The notes: generated by a model from the sequence alone, not told the origin. A stretch of 64,000 bases of DNA from Ulva prolifera (GCA_023078555.1 CM041197.1:4042310-4106309); one strand, 5' to 3'; shown: positions 21,201-34,538, numbered from the stretch's first letter. Made by a program: numbers and translations.

Positions 21201-24030
21201 AGCAACGAGTCCTACGTTAGATGACTTCTCCCTTGATTATGTCATCTATATTCTTGGATCCCCAGATATGGATATCCCACAACACAGAGCATGTGAAAGT
21301 AGTGGCAGCATAACAACAATCAGTTGCGCGATTTCTTGCATCATTTCTGAATTCGCATTACGGCCTTGCACGGCATTGTAATCAGAACGAGGCTCACAAA
21401 GGAGTTCTGATCGTCAGCGGGCAGCATGCGTCCGGGCGTTCCTGGCGTATGAGGTGCACCCTTGGCCAATTCGCTTGGTAATGCGCATGTGGCGCTGGGG
21501 CCAATTCGGCGATCATGCCAGTGCTGATCGAAGACATACGACCTTTATATGTCAGGATCACGAAGTTACCGACGATTATTCTCTTCCTTGGTACGTATCT
21601 GCGGGTATACGTGGGCTTGGCCGCGGCCCGTTACTACTGCGCAGCCACGCTCCTGCTGGCACAAAGCACTCACGCCAAGAGGCAGACTCTCGGACCATCT
21701 GTTGAACTGTGTACTCACATTTGATCACTGTTGAGAAGTACACGATAGTTGCAGCGTTGCGTGGTATCCGGTACGTCATTATCAGCGTCCGCATCGTTAC
21801 GCAAGCACTGTTGACCACCGAATTACTGCAGCTCTGCAAGGGAGCGTCTCACACAGCGCAGACGCGATCATGTATCTTTTGTAGGTTAGTGATGCGGTGC
21901 GCCTTCTTCTTCTTAAGAAGAATTCAAGGTTGTGAGCACCTGCGGATGCACGACGTGATGCTGATTGTGCTGTCCGTCGTTTCACAAGCACGCCGCAATC
22001 TGATCACTGTAAAATGCGCAGATACTGACATGAAGCCGCTCGCAGCTGCAGGGTGAAAGTTCATGTGGGAACCACTGTTAGCTGACCTGGATGGACGGTA
22101 TATGCACTATTGTTACGACCTCTTGATCGTGTGCACGGTTCCGGACAGCTTTCCTTGACTCAAGAATGCGGCAGGAGCTTAATATTTGCTGAACATTTGC
22201 CACCGCCAGGTATTGAAGCTGCTCTGCCTGCGCTGCCTGCAATGGGGTCATGTTGAACCATGCAATGTCAATCTGAATCCCGGACTACATTTGTGACATG
22301 TGCTCCCCATACTGACTTCAGCTGAGAGCAGGATCTTGGTGCAAATCAGGACCGTTCAAAGCCAGGTATGTGCTTTTAGTATTGCATCTCAGCCACCTGC
22401 TTTGCTGTGACTATGCCCTGCACCTCTATCTGCCAAGAATTCTGGCATGAACAGGCTGCAGGACATAGTACAAATACAGAGCCTTCACAGCTGAGGTAGG
22501 CCTACCGGTTTGCATGTGTGCTGACACCTTTCGTGTCTTCCGGCCATCGTGGCATGCGAACGCATTACAATCATCACTTTGTCATGACTTGAGCTTGCTG
22601 CACAATGTTATTGACACATGATGAATGCATGCACAGCCGGCTTTTGTCGTCTTCAACAGCTGATGCTCTTACCAAGCTTTGCATTGCAACGCGCACCATT
22701 GCCTTGCACTGGGATCGGGCGTGATCGCGTCCTCACAGCCTCCGACGCGGTGCAGTGAGCAGTGGCACGCAAGAAGGTGAGCCTGCCATGCGCCGTTATC
22801 ATTGCCACGAGTGGCCATGCTAATGGGCATGGCGGAAACACAACAGCCCTGAGTGCCCTGCTGGCCACCAGCATGGGTGTGAACCACAACTAGCACCATG
22901 ATGCATCGCCGGCATGCGCACCCACAGTACAGTGATTGTGAATGAACGCCACCATGATCATGCACCATCCACTGTTGAATCCCAATTTTGCACACACACT
23001 CCATGTCACACATCCACTGTGCATCGCTGTATACTGTAGGATGGAAATGATTCTGGCTTTCGTGTGATGTCAAGAATCCCGCATGGCTGCCGTTATTTCA
23101 TAGTGGACACCACCCAGTAATTATTTATGGGCGAACATTCTGATGGTGGGGGGTGGACATTCCATGATGGACCAAAACTGATGCACACCCACAGCATTTT
23201 CCTAAAAGGTGTTTGCAAGTCTGGTATACCCATGCCCCAGCATGAAGAATTTTGGTGATTGTTTGTATGAAGGGGTGCAGACAGTCCACAGTGGACCGGA
23301 GGTGATGCACACCCAATGTGGGTTGTAGAGAGGTGTATGCAAATATGGTCAACCCTTGCCCCAGCATGGAGCCAAACAAATGCACTCTGCCATGGGCTGA
23401 GATGGTCTCTGACCCATCATGGTCAGACAACTCACCCTTGTGGACCGCAATTTTAACATGCTGGCAGAGTATCTCATGCATGCCATGGCCAGCATGGTAC
23501 TGTATGAGGCTCATGCCACGATGCATTATGTACTTTCCAGGGCGATCCCGATGGAAAGTGTGCTATCCACACCGGAATGCCCTAGGCCTGGTCCACACTG
23601 CCAATGCCATGCATCCATTTGTCACAATGCATGAGCCTGCGGGCAGCAGCGTGGTGACAGGTGCATCCATGCACGATCTGCGGATCACGTGCAGGGGTAA
23701 GCCGCCAGCCAGGATCGTATCGAGGTATCGAGAGAGATCCTGCGAGGGTTTCCCGGCGTGACCCTCGAGTGTTTGTAGTGTGCATATATTGCAGTGCACA
23801 CTAAGAGCTGTAACCATTCTCTTTACTGTTTCACGGTACTAGCTGTACCCTGTCTCCTCCCGCATTCCTTGGTTCTACCTCTGTGCGCAGCAGGTATGGA
23901 ATGCTGACTACTTGACCTGACCTAAGACTGCGTGTCTGACCTGACAGATAGAGTGACTTTCTAACACCATTGTGTGATCGGCTTGTCACAACATGGGAGA
24001 CACACAAAGCCAAGGTGCCGATTCATGAGA
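21201..24030. other. Gene-free stretch with a degenerate duplication
   Basis: No coding region recognised. Around 23140-23245 and 23276-23370 a diverged duplication is visible: TGGACNNTCCAnNNTGGACC, then TGATGCACACCCA, then GTNTGCAA, then TGCCCCAGCATG. Confidence 0.5.
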
Positions 24031-24058
24031 TCTGTAATTACAGATCTGTAATTACAGA
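24031..24058. repeat. 28-bp perfect palindrome
   Basis: TCTGTAATTACAGA repeated head to tail, giving a perfect 28-base palindrome made of two smaller palindromes. Confidence 0.9.
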
Positions 24059-24256
24059 TTAATGGATTTGATCATGACACAGTGGAAAGACATGTTGCCC
24101 AACTGCCCTTTTGTCCTAGTGAATGTTGTGCTCATGATGTGCAGACAAACGAAAGATGACTATTCAGCTTGACACAGAATTGTCTTGAGAGCATGACATG
24201 CACAAGTGTTGCATTAATACGCGTATCTTTCGATTTCGGTAAACGTACACGTTAAT

Positions 24257-24637
24257 ACGCGTATTTTATTTTAACGTACTTTATCAGCGTATAGTACGCG
24301 CGTACGTTTCGGACTTACGCGTTTTGAGAGAGCGTAGAGCTCTGAGGTGTGGTGCACCTGTAGCCACGAGGCCAAAGGAGGTTTTTCACATCCCTTGCAT
24401 TGCATGATGAACCTGATTAATCTGGTCATCTTCTTGACTTTTAGTATATTGTATTGTACTCTGCAATAGTGTGTCTAAGCACAGATGACAGTGACCATGG
24501 CACTACCAAGTCTGGCCATGACCGGCTTGGCGCCTTAGGCGCCGAGCCAGTGATGTAGCCTATACAGCGTACTTTTCAACCCCCCAAGATTGGAGTCAAC
24601 GTATCATACGCGTATTTTTGCTTAACGTACTTTATCA
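24257..24637 (+). repeat. 30-bp AT/CG direct repeats 351 bp apart
   Basis: Nearly identical 30-base words at 24257-24286 and 24608-24637 (ACGCGTATTT…TTAACGTACTTTATCA). A partial third copy (TTAATACGCGTAT) lies at 24214. Possibly the flanks of a small element; the interior has no recognised gene. Confidence 0.6.
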
Positions 24638-24889
24638 CGAAACGTACTCATGCAACTCTGACATGCACAGACCTCGGCAACCACTACACCCACGTGAACG
24701 CATCAACTCACGTCAAGCTCCAATGCAGTGTAAAATGCCACACACGAGCAGCACGGTCTTGGCCACGCATAAAGAAGTGTCCACTCATGCACAAGTCTCA
24801 AGCCGTGTCACATATCACAAGCCGAGCGTCAGAAATCACCATATCCTACGGACAAGCCTACACATTCCGCCGTTCGCTGCATAACACCA

Positions 24890-25219
24890 TACGGCCGCGG
24901 ATCCGACACGGATCCGATAGTTATGCAAACGTTCGTGACGACTCTGTCGGATGCATTACGTATCCGTTATTTCATCCGCTGAAAGTCCTTTGCTCCGAAG
25001 GCAGGCTAGCCACAATGGGCGTTGCCCAATGGCTTTACGAACGGGACACGGAACATCCGACCAACGTCCTACACACCTCTGTAGAATCGCTCCAATTGTC
25101 CGTTCAACCTACGCAAGGCCTCCACCAAATCTCCGCAGGCTGTCCAAGTGCGCCGCTGTAAACACTACGTCTAGACGTAGATCTGCCCTCCGATTCACAC
25201 TGTCGCCATTCTCCTAGTG
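24890..25219 (+). mobile_element. Orphan CACTA right end (copy B)
   Basis: About 330 bases homologous to 14640-14982 in the same orientation, ending CTGTCGCCATTCTCCTAGTG. No transposase is adjacent. It could be the displaced right end of element 2 or the end of a non-autonomous relative. It lies inside the 280-bp inverted repeat pair. Confidence 0.7.
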
Positions 25220-25748
25220 GTATAAATTTCAGTGAACGGAACTGGTCCCAAGTCATCAGATCCAACAAGTTGCGGTCGCTAGAGAGCATGTTGACCACAT
25301 CAGTTCACATATTTTCTTCACTTCAATTGAAATATGATGAAAGTTGTAGTTGCAATCGTGAAGTAATGCTCTTGACGTCTTTGGATTCATGTGTAATTTT
25401 ACAATGAAGGCTTGAATGCATATGCTTCAAACGTTGTAAAAAAATATCTTTGGCTTGGATTGAGTGTAATTCAGCTGTGGTGGGAGACCCCAAGGCGTCC
25501 GCGTGTCGTGCACGTCGACACAGAAAGCGGCGCCTCTGTCAGCGGTGTCACATACATGGCGGCATCGGCGTTATCATCGTGCACAGCCTGACGGGGAGTT
25601 GTATGGGAGGCGGGGGCGACACACTCACGCCTTTACAAAGATATGATGGCATGCTCGAGGCCTAGGCGGTGGAGGACGCGGTGGCGGGGGACGGCAGAGA
25701 TCCAGTGCACCTTGTGGGAGCCTAATCAAATGCAACTACATCGCCGAA
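25220..25748. other. No gene seen
   Basis: AT-richer stretch between the orphan CACTA end and the right inverted-repeat arm. Confidence 0.4.
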
Positions 25749-26026
25749 TGTTCGAATGCAAGCGCGAGTGGAAGCGTCATACCGTAAGTTTAGTTGGGCG
25801 AAATGTTAAGTATGTGTGCGGAGTACTTAGCACATGACGCCTGAGATCTGGGATCACACCCGCATGGTCAGTATCTGAGTCAGATACTTGAGCCATGACC
25901 TTGTTCGACCTACACAGGGAGTTGGAATGTGTCTTCTCATTCGCGGGCTGGTGACTGCCACGTGTCACCCCGTGCGTGCATTCGCATGTGCACCTGCCTT
26001 GGGCGCTACGAGGCACTTTCACAACA
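25749..26026 (-). repeat. Right arm of the 280-bp inverted repeat
   Basis: Reverse complement of 20637-20916, from TGTTCGAATGCAAGCGCGAG to GAGGCACTTTCACAACA. Sequence outside both arms is unrelated. Confidence 0.85.
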
Positions 26027-27715
26027 CCGACTCGACGTCGCACAGCGCGATCAAGCCTCCCGTCAATCACCCCGGAGTCATCGGATTGGCCCACTTCGGA
26101 CCAGGCCATGAGCAAGAGCTGCTAATGTTGTCACATGTACCGAGAACGTATTGACAGTACATATTACATATCGAGATCCTACGTACGACATAGGGAGGGC
26201 ATCAAGTTGCAAATTACGCACTTTTCAAAGTAAACCACAGCGTTATTAAGGCATGTAATTAGTACTGGACGTCCTGAACTCAGAAGTCTGTGATTAACGT
26301 GGCTACGTGAACATGTAACTTGCAGCAAGTTGTTCGTGTCGTGACCTATCTATGTAACTACGCCATGCTCGTTGCTAACATTGCTCTAGCCATCGCGGTT
26401 GCCCGTGAATGCACTCACGCTACGTGCATACGTCTGCACATGCATGCATGCGTGACTGTGCGCCCTGCCATGCCATCAGCACTAGTACTAGCTGGTGCAC
26501 GCTTGTCTCTGCACTGCTTTGTACAATTGCATTGCTCATAAGCCTTTTCATCCTTGAGGATGGTCGGCCAATTGGGGCGGAGAACTGAACTAAAATATTA
26601 CCCACCACATTGGTGCATCCACAATATTGAGGATATCAAGAAACAAGATTCGAGTTCAAGTCAAGTACCAAGACAAGATCAAGCAAGACTGGCGTTCTCA
26701 TAGGTTTTTAGGGCATTGTATTAGCACCTAAGACGGCATCAACTCTCATGATGACAGTTAGTTTACTGTCTATCACTTGAGCTCATAAACATACGTTGTA
26801 TAGGCCACTCACATGCCTAGTTGCCTTGAAACCATCCTGAATCAGGGCCTTTGTAAGATCATGGCAATCGCTAAAGTTATATCCTGTAAAGTGGCATTCA
26901 TGCATGCTTAGCTCGCACAACTTGGATTGCGGCCCCTGTGGCCGCGTGTGAAAGTGTCCCGCACATGCGTGGATTGCGACAACCACTCTACATGCTCTAT
27001 GGCCACATGATGATCATGTTGTTTGGTCATATTTGCATTGCTGTTTCTGCGTGGCAGCACCGGTTGTTGTGATTGGTAATTGCTGTGGCACTTCATACTT
27101 AAGCTTGATGGTTGTGCAGTGTGTACCTGATTTGCGCACAAAGCGTAGCTGATGGCAATGTCCGAACGCAGCAAGACGGCTTCCGCTCTTGATAGTGATG
27201 ACGATCTTGCTCCCGTATACATCACCTAGCATTCTAGCACGATGACTCTAAGCAAACAAGAAACAACAGGCGGATTGCACATCTACAGTGCCACTTATTC
27301 GATAGTTTTGAATGTAATGCCTTTCAGCAAGATGCATGTATCATTGCAACTTGCCGAGTGCAACCACGCATCATATACATTTACATGCTTGCTGGTGCAC
27401 CGTTCCTACGTGGGTTAAACCGTGTCCGCGACTGCGCATGCGACAGCGGCGTACACTTTTGAAAATAACATGTAAACCCCCCTTTACATGACATCCTGGC
27501 CCCCAGATTAAAGGCTTAAAGAACGGGTAATCTTCCGATTTTTGGCTTGAGTAGTTTGGCGAGTTCTTGGGGTTAATGAAGCATGCTAAATGAACCCTTA
27601 ACACCAACCCGGGGTTGATGAACTTGCAGCATTAGTCTAGCATCTTCAGCTGCCGACAAGACCATACCTCACACGGCGCCGTGTAGATCATCTGTTGTGC
27701 GACACAAATATCGAT
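26027..27715. other. No gene seen
   Basis: Intergenic. Open frames on both strands are short, without domain-like content or plausible splice partners. Confidence 0.4.
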
Positions 27716-28984
27716 CTACACCTGAGAAAGGATGGCCTCGACAGCAGCGGCCTTGGTCATGTCAACCGTCACAGCCATGTAAACCGATGTGGAATCACGC
27801 GTTGCGTTAGAACTGTCAGCAATGGTCAACCACCAACCCTCAACATCAGCCGCCGTTGCATCAGGGCTCCGTTCGAGCATTAGAGCTTCAGTATTTTTGT
27901 ACATCGGGTGTTGGACGAGTGACCACCACGCGGCGCTATGGCGTCCGGATCGTGCAATAACGTGCAGATCGGTGGTTGCGATGGGTCCGTTGTCGCCAAA
28001 TGAAAATGAATCGCTGGGATACTTCCGGGACACTCCAAGGAACCTGCATGGAAGCACCGCGGCTGAATGCAGATCCTTTTCGTTAGGTGCCGCACCGCAC
28101 ATATGCATGCATGATGTTGTCGAGTTTAGATCAGGAGCGCGATGTACACACATGAAGTGCTACGTGTTTCCACTGTTGACCGATTACGCTAGGGCGACAT
28201 GGCTAGGTCCAACATTGTGATGGGCGGCCACGCAAAGAACACACTCCCCATGAAGCAAAATCATGGCTTTGGATAGTCACATCCCGAACACAATGCACAT
28301 CATTGAGCAAAACTTGGTAGCACATGTCAAACATTCCGCTGTTACTCAAACTCATATTGTTCGTCCATGAAGCTTGCATTCGCACCGATCGCGGGAATCA
28401 GGATTCAAGTCGTTCTTGATCACCATGGCAGTGTATGCCTGGTTGGTAAGGAAATCTCTAATAAGATGGAAACTGAAAACTGCCGCATCGTCCTTCTCCG
28501 TTACACCGCACACGTACCCACTCGTCTCGTCCCGGTGGTCCTTTGGGTTGTCCGCCCCCATTGCCATGTAGTACTTGCCGCCCACCCTCAACGACCCAGT
28601 CAACGTTAGCTTCAGTTCAGGCGACCTACACGATGTGTAAACAGCCATTCTCTGCAATGCGGCTGCACCTCTACGGCATCAAACCATGTGTTCGTACAAG
28701 CACAGTGTGCACCATTGAGGTCGTCAATCAGTGATGCGTACAACTCCTATCGCCACTGTCCACAAACAAATTCGTTCCCGTGTACCACATTCCAGGTGCA
28801 GGTGTTGCAGCATATGGTTTGTTCTTTCTAACGGATGCCGGGTCAGCGCAGCGCACCTGACAACGTCGTTGGGGTTGGTGTCGGAGGCCTCGAGATCTGC
28901 GCGGAGGGTGTCCACAGCGCGCAACGGCAACCCGACCGCCAATCCGGTAAGCACGACATGAACTGTGGCATAGATCTTGAGCAT
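27716..28984 (-). CDS. Secreted protein family, gene A (3 exons, 231 aa)
   Basis: I do not recognise the family. Deduced exons are 28984-28857 (128 bases), 28625-28386 (240) and 28043-27716 (328). Donors are CAG|GTGCGC and CG|GTGCGA, acceptors GTAG and GCAG, and both introns split a codon after its second base. Exon 1 encodes a signal peptide-like N-terminus (MLKIYATVHVVLTGLAVG) followed by VDTLRADL. Exon 2 encodes LRVGGKYYMAMG and a β-rich segment. Exon 3 encodes FLGVSRKYPSDSFSFGD and ends AAAVEAILSQV. Aromatic motifs recur at the exon borders (GKYYMAMG, RFLGVSRKY, GWWLTIADS). Genes B and C have the same exon number, phases and near-identical exon sizes. Gene A is the most diverged of the three. 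It lacks their upstream palindrome, and its start region has no clear promoter motif. Secretion is inferred from the signal peptide. Confidence 0.75.
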
Positions 28985-30762
28985 CGTAGCAAGCGGTGAC
29001 AGTGCCGTTCCTTTGGAGATCACCATGAATGGGTGATGTTTGCAGGCAGTTCCGGGTTCCTACATGGCATCAATACAAGTGCAGACGCGGCATTGGTGCC
29101 ATAGGCAACAACAAGGCATGTAGGTTGTAAATTTTCGTCCGTGAATTCTTACAGCACAACTTTTGAATGCTCAGCTTGTGCACATGTGCCGGTGACGAGG
29201 CGCAAGCGTTTGGTGGTGTGTGCACCACAAATCAGAGAAGAGCCACTGGGTTCACACAAACACTACCATTGGAGAGCACACAACTCTATCATGTTCACAG
29301 TCACGTAGCCTCAGTATTGCTGGGTCAAATCTGCAGGACCAACACTTGGAAGAATGGCATAGAAAGCAGTACGACTCCAGGCCTATAGTAAGCCTCTTGC
29401 TTGAGTGATTCTGCGTGTGCCGCGTCAAGCAGCAAGCCGCATGGCATCCAGGACGAATTTAATACTGAAAGAGTCCGTAAGCACTATGGCATCCGTGACA
29501 TGTGTGCACCAGGACAAAGCCAGAGAGGCACGTAGCACCGCGAGACGCAAAGAGGTGCTCAATACACACAAGCAACCGCTGGCAGGCAAAGCAGACAGAC
29601 ACACTTGTGCCGCCGCAGACCAACCCCGCCCACGCACGCCGCCAAGCGACACCGTTCACACACACTAGCATCCACGCGCGCGTAGGCCCATGTCCCCGTA
29701 ACCGCCCGCTCACCCGTAACCGCCCACCCGAACCGAGTATGACGGTGACTCCTTCGGGTCAACAGCGCACAGGCAACCAGCCGCTGGGCCCCCAGCGGGA
29801 GCGCCGTTGCCGTGGATTCAATTGCACACTATGAACACGTTGCTCAGAGTGGTTGCACCTTTGCAGATCTGACTGGAGCGAGGCTGTGCTGCCGGGTCAT
29901 TGTAGCAGCATGTGGCGTCTCAGCGTCAAAGCTGCGTGTACTTTGCGGCAGAGCTGTATAACGCTCTAAAATAAACTCTAGTATGATTGAATTATTGCCG
30001 GTCCGCTGTTCCGTGGGTAGCTGCGTACGAGAGGCAGTATTTCGAGATGCTTGGGAAATGCTAACAGCGACGGTGGCCTTTCCTGGAGCTCGACAGCATG
30101 GGCAAACATACGACGGTGAATAATGTGTTCACACTTGTGATCGTTACTGCATCGTAGGGGGCTTTGTTGTATACCGTTTGCCGCAGCTTGCGAGATGCTC
30201 CAGCCGTGCGACTATATATGAGAGCACTTGACACATCATGCCTGTTGCTTTTTTTTTAATTCATGTACTCTGTCGTTGGTGTCATGGGTAATGTCCGCTG
30301 GCCCATGTCTTCCTCGAGGTACTTGCGTGTTCGGCAACAATGGCTCAACTATTCGCTTTAATGTCCGATGAGCCTATGAAGTTGGCAAGCCTTAGCTCTG
30401 CCGTATATATGGTATATCACATGTGCATGGCATTAGCGCTTGCTTTGCAGCTTGAAAGCAACAGACAAGCCTTGACAAGTCATCAAGCTGTGTCAGCCGG
30501 GCGAGGTTACTGCCCCCAAATTATAAGCGGGGGTCCTGACACAATCATCATTGGAGCTCTATGGGCTCTATTTGGACGATTTGTGCAATAGGATTGCGTT
30601 GCAGAGGACACGCAAACTTGCAGATGAGCCGGCACATTCCACAGCAGTCACACAGCGACACAGTAGTTTCGAAGCTACAGCCATAGCTGCATAGCCTCAT
30701 TGACAAGTACATATAAAGAGGACAATGTGCTGTTCGCAAGAGGGCCGTTCTAGGCTGCAGGC
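28985..30762. other. No gene seen
   Basis: Intergenic. Around 29500-29680 the sequence (cgcaaagaggtgctcaa…acacacaag…) resembles the CA-rich dispersed repeat seen at 35390, 52400 and 62945, weakly. Otherwise nothing is recognised. Confidence 0.4.
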
Positions 30763-32060
30763 CCCGCCAGGGGTCCATGCACTCCCGCTACGAAGTGGTC
30801 CCAGTGTGGGCGCGCATCAAAACAGCCGAATTTTCATAATTGGGGACAACTTCGAGTATGGTGATCAGTGTTTGGGGACTCGTACTGAGCGATCTCGGCT
30901 GTGGGGACTCTCCCCATCCCAGGCCCCTATTTTGGCGAATAATGGCGATTCTCCCCAAACGTCGGCGTTCGTTGAGCTTTCCCCGCCCAAACGCACGCCA
31001 TTGATCACAATGCAGTGACAACACAGAAAAGTCACTATGATAGTGTACATTGGCGATATTTGCACTGTTGCGACTTCTGTGGGTGATGTGGTTGTCGTGA
31101 CAGCAGAGCAGACCTCGACGCACTGCAATGTCATGGCTTCGTGTCCACGCAGTGGGCAACAGATATTATACGATGGTATGCAAGACGTATTCGGTGCCTA
31201 TATGTTAGGTGGAGCCTGTGTCGGCCTTGGAATTGCAGGGAGTCGAGTCGTAGGAGTCGTTAATGCAGTGGTGGCGCGACCAGTCGAGGAGCCAAACGAG
31301 GTGAATGTCGTGGCTACACGCAACTGTGGTTTCGAGAATTCATCTATGAGGCCCGAGGTGTTTCCGCGGGGGACGTTATACTGATTGAACAGCTAGCATC
31401 GCACAACACTACAGCATACGATGGACAGCTCTGATCAAACCAAACTACAAAGGCATAGGACGTGAACAGCAATGGCCGTGAATGACAAGCACGGTAGCTG
31501 CAAGAGCTATCTCAACCGATTGCAACACCCGGACTTGCATTACACGTGAGTCCACAGATTCAAGTTGGGTAGGCTGCTGGTAGGCTGACCAGCTGCACCT
31601 CGCCAGGGGGAAATCTCATCCCGGAACTGTCAACACAACCACAGTTTCACACAATTGTTGTTTTTGAGAGTCCCAGCGTCAACAGACATCACATGAAGGT
31701 ATGCTGACCACGATTTGACACTGAGTTTGGAAAAGGGCACACAGAGACGCAAAATAATACCAAGGAAGGATATATGCCAGTAAAACATCAAAAGATGCAT
31801 CATAGAACGAGTTTGGGGACGGTTGGGGAAGAATGTCGAGGTTTGGGGAACAAAACGCGGATTTGGGGGTACTCCCCACGGGAACAGCCCAAATCGGCGA
31901 CTTTGGGCTATTCTCCCCAAACCTCCGAGATGAATCAGCCATTCTGTTCATTTAACCTAACTAATACTTACAGTGTTCCCCAATCGATCAAAATCGTCGT
32001 TGATTTCGCGCGCCCTCACTGGGACCACTTCGTAGCGGGAGTGCATGACCCCCTGCCCCG
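30763..32060. mobile_element. Foldback/MITE-like element, 1.3 kb
   Basis: Inverted arms of about 55-60 bases: 30763-30820 contains GCACTCCCGCTACGAAGTGG, and its complement lies at 31999-32060. Inside, TTCTCCCCAAAC and TTTGGGGA words recur near both ends (30868-30965 and 31808-31930). No transposase is coded; the one longer open frame (31037-31384) has no recognisable content. A clear target-site duplication was not found. Confidence 0.55.
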
Positions 32061-32544
32061 CCGCTGCGTGCTCGCGTAACATCTGCTTGACCAATGCAGT
32101 CGCGCGGTGCTGATAACCTCCGCACAGTGCAGTACGAATAATCTGCGTTACATATGAGCTCGATACTTTCTGTTGCGCACAGCCACGGCGCCAGGGCCAT
32201 CGGGACGGCATGTCGAATGTGCGCGCTAGGCCATGCCGTCATGCTCGATGCGTAAAGTACGAGGCTTGGCAAAGTGACCCAGCTCGTGAGCGATCAACGG
32301 GTCTTTTTGGCCATGTTGCAATTGGCGGAACACCAGCACAAGGCTACAGGCATGTTACACCCGCGCCTCGCCCAAGTCAAGCGTTGACCATGCAAGCAGA
32401 GCAGATATTTGATACAAGACAGACTCCCAACGGCGTTGATGGGTCTCTAGCTACAGGTTCCCCTGACGCATCGCGAACGTAATCACTCCTTGCTGCAGCA
32501 TTTCGCGTGGCCATGCACAGCTGCATCACAGCTTGTCACTGCAG

Positions 32545-32749
32545 CTGAAGGCTAAAGTGTAACAGGCATGTAGGTGTTTTTACAAAAGAGTGAACGGGAG
32601 AAAAAAAACACTGAAACCGAATCTCATCCGAATCAACAGCAACATACACTCACACACACACGAACACTACAACCGCACTCACAACTCAGTCCGGCAGGAT
32701 CGCGTCCTCCAGGCCCTGAAGGCTAAAGTGTAACAGGCATGTAGGTGTT
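32545..32749 (-). mobile_element. LINE 3'-end fragment with 34-bp target-site duplication
   Basis: 137 bases (32579-32715) match the 3' end of the LINE at 35582-36208. They include the last coding bases (CTGGAGGACGCGATCCTGCC), the stop, the GTGTGTGTGAGTGT stretch and the terminal TTCTCCCGTTCACTCTTTTG. The fragment is flanked by an exact 34-base direct repeat (32545-32578 and 32716-32749, starting CTGAAGGCTAAAGTG). Confidence 0.85.
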
Positions 32750-33665
32750 GTTTATCAGTTGTTTCCGCCACGGGCGCCAACGTGGGGCCGGCCGAACGTG
32801 CAGTGCCACGTGGCAGCTCGGCGCAATGAAATTTCGTGAGACTGCCTTGAAGTATACTGCACGCCGAGTCAGCTCAGCTATGTGAGATCACACTGATGTT
32901 TGCGACACTGTTGACATCTCCCGAGGCGCGTGCCGTGGTCTGCAACCGCGAGCTGGCTGTCCAGCTGAACTCAGACGCAGGCCCGGATATATACTCTGCA
33001 GATGGCCACATCACCACCCAAAGTCTGGAACTGTTTTGGATAGCTGTTTCCGATCAACTGCGATGGTGATCTCTTGCGACTGATGAGGCAGACGCAGCGG
33101 CTTCCCCCTCTTGCTGCCACAACATGTCAAAAGAGCCGTGTGCCACCTCTATCCTAAGGTTGATGCGTTTATACAAGACCACTGTTTTTTACATTACTTG
33201 TGTACACTAGCGAATAACCTGTGGATAGTGTGATGCGTCAGCTCAGTACACTGAGTACGTACGTTAAACACAAAGTCACTGGCACAGTATCACTGCCTTG
33301 CTGTACACCGCCATATGCCCCTGCTGAGGTGCCTAATAGAGTGAAGGCCTCGGGATGATCAAGCTGCAATGATCAGCTCGGACTTCGCAAGAGCACATGC
33401 ATATGTGATGACGGCGTTCGTGAGGTCGGGGAGGACGCCCGTCGCGAGGGTGGCCAATGTGCACATGTGGTGACGGAGGCCAGCCTACCGCGGCCGGGCA
33501 CGCGACTGCACCTATCTCGCTGCGTACGATACCGTAGAAGACAAAAATTATGCTACTATCGTCTTAAAGTCGTAGCCATCAATGCATTGCTGTTGCAGCG
33601 CAAATGGATCAGTATGCCATGAGATCTTACTGCTCGATGACCGTGCGCTCGACGGATGGTGAGGC
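32750..33665. other. No gene seen
   Basis: Intergenic sequence without recognised features. Confidence 0.4.
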
Positions 33666-33742
33666 CCCTCCGACGAGGATGCTACAAAAGAGTGAACGGG
33701 AGAAAACAAACACTGAAAACGAATCGCATCCCTCCGACGAGG
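33666..33742 (-). mobile_element. 51-bp LINE tail insertion with 13-bp duplication
   Basis: 33679-33729 carries TACAAAAGAGTGAACGGGAG, the complement of the LINE 3' tail. It is flanked by CCCTCCGACGAGG at 33666-33678 and 33730-33742. Confidence 0.85.
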
Positions 33743-34484
33743 TAGTGTAGGGTGGCAAGTTGCAACTGGCAACACCGCGCGGCGGAGCTTCCGAGGGTGG
33801 TAGCGGGTTGTGTCACACAGATCATCCCAGATCCCAGATCCTTCCACATGGGCCACCATCCACCCTGTCACCACCCTCCACCACCACGGTCCACGACAGC
33901 GCCACATTTTTCAGTGCTGCTACCGTGCGCGTGCACACACATGAACCAGTAAAAACGCCATTTGAGGACCTGGTTCGACAAGGACGGGCCTTTGAAATGA
34001 TACAATTACAGGCGAACGTTAGAGTCTGGTCAACCAGACACAGGCTGTGTCACACATCAGTAGCATCGGCATCAGTACATGGTCTCGTAGGGCACTGATG
34101 TTGATGACTACGGGCATATCTATAGCTTCAACAGGGCCTCGCTTGCATTGTCTACATTGCAGTTGCAGGATTTGCGACTGGCTCTTCCACAAGCACGTAG
34201 GCTACGTTTCTCAATTCGAAGCGATGGCAGATCTAAATCTATCGATGCAAACCGTCAACGTTAGGCGCGCACCGCGGGCACGTCAGCTGGCTTCAAGTCC
34301 GGCTTCGAAATGTAGATGGCTGTAGATGAAGCCGCTTCTTGCTATCGTGCACGATGCTTCCTTCAAGAATGCAGATGCGTTTTTTCAGTATGTGGGAACG
34401 TGGATTAAGTCGTAACGCTCATCGTGAACTCGAGTGCTCTGCCACTCGTGTTGAGCTGTTCGTGGCCACGGGCGCGATCGATCG

Positions 34485-34538
34485 ATGTCCAAAAGGTCGT
34501 TACAATAGAGTGAACGGAAGAACACAATGTCCAAAAGG
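34485..34538 (-). mobile_element. 30-bp LINE tail insertion with 12-bp duplication
   Basis: 34497-34526 carries TTACAATAGAGTGAACGGAA, a variant of the LINE tail, flanked by ATGTCCAAAAGG on both sides. Confidence 0.85.

Noticed and set aside
31037-31384. 115-codon frame inside the foldback element
   Set aside because: No recognisable motif; its length is within chance expectation for this composition.
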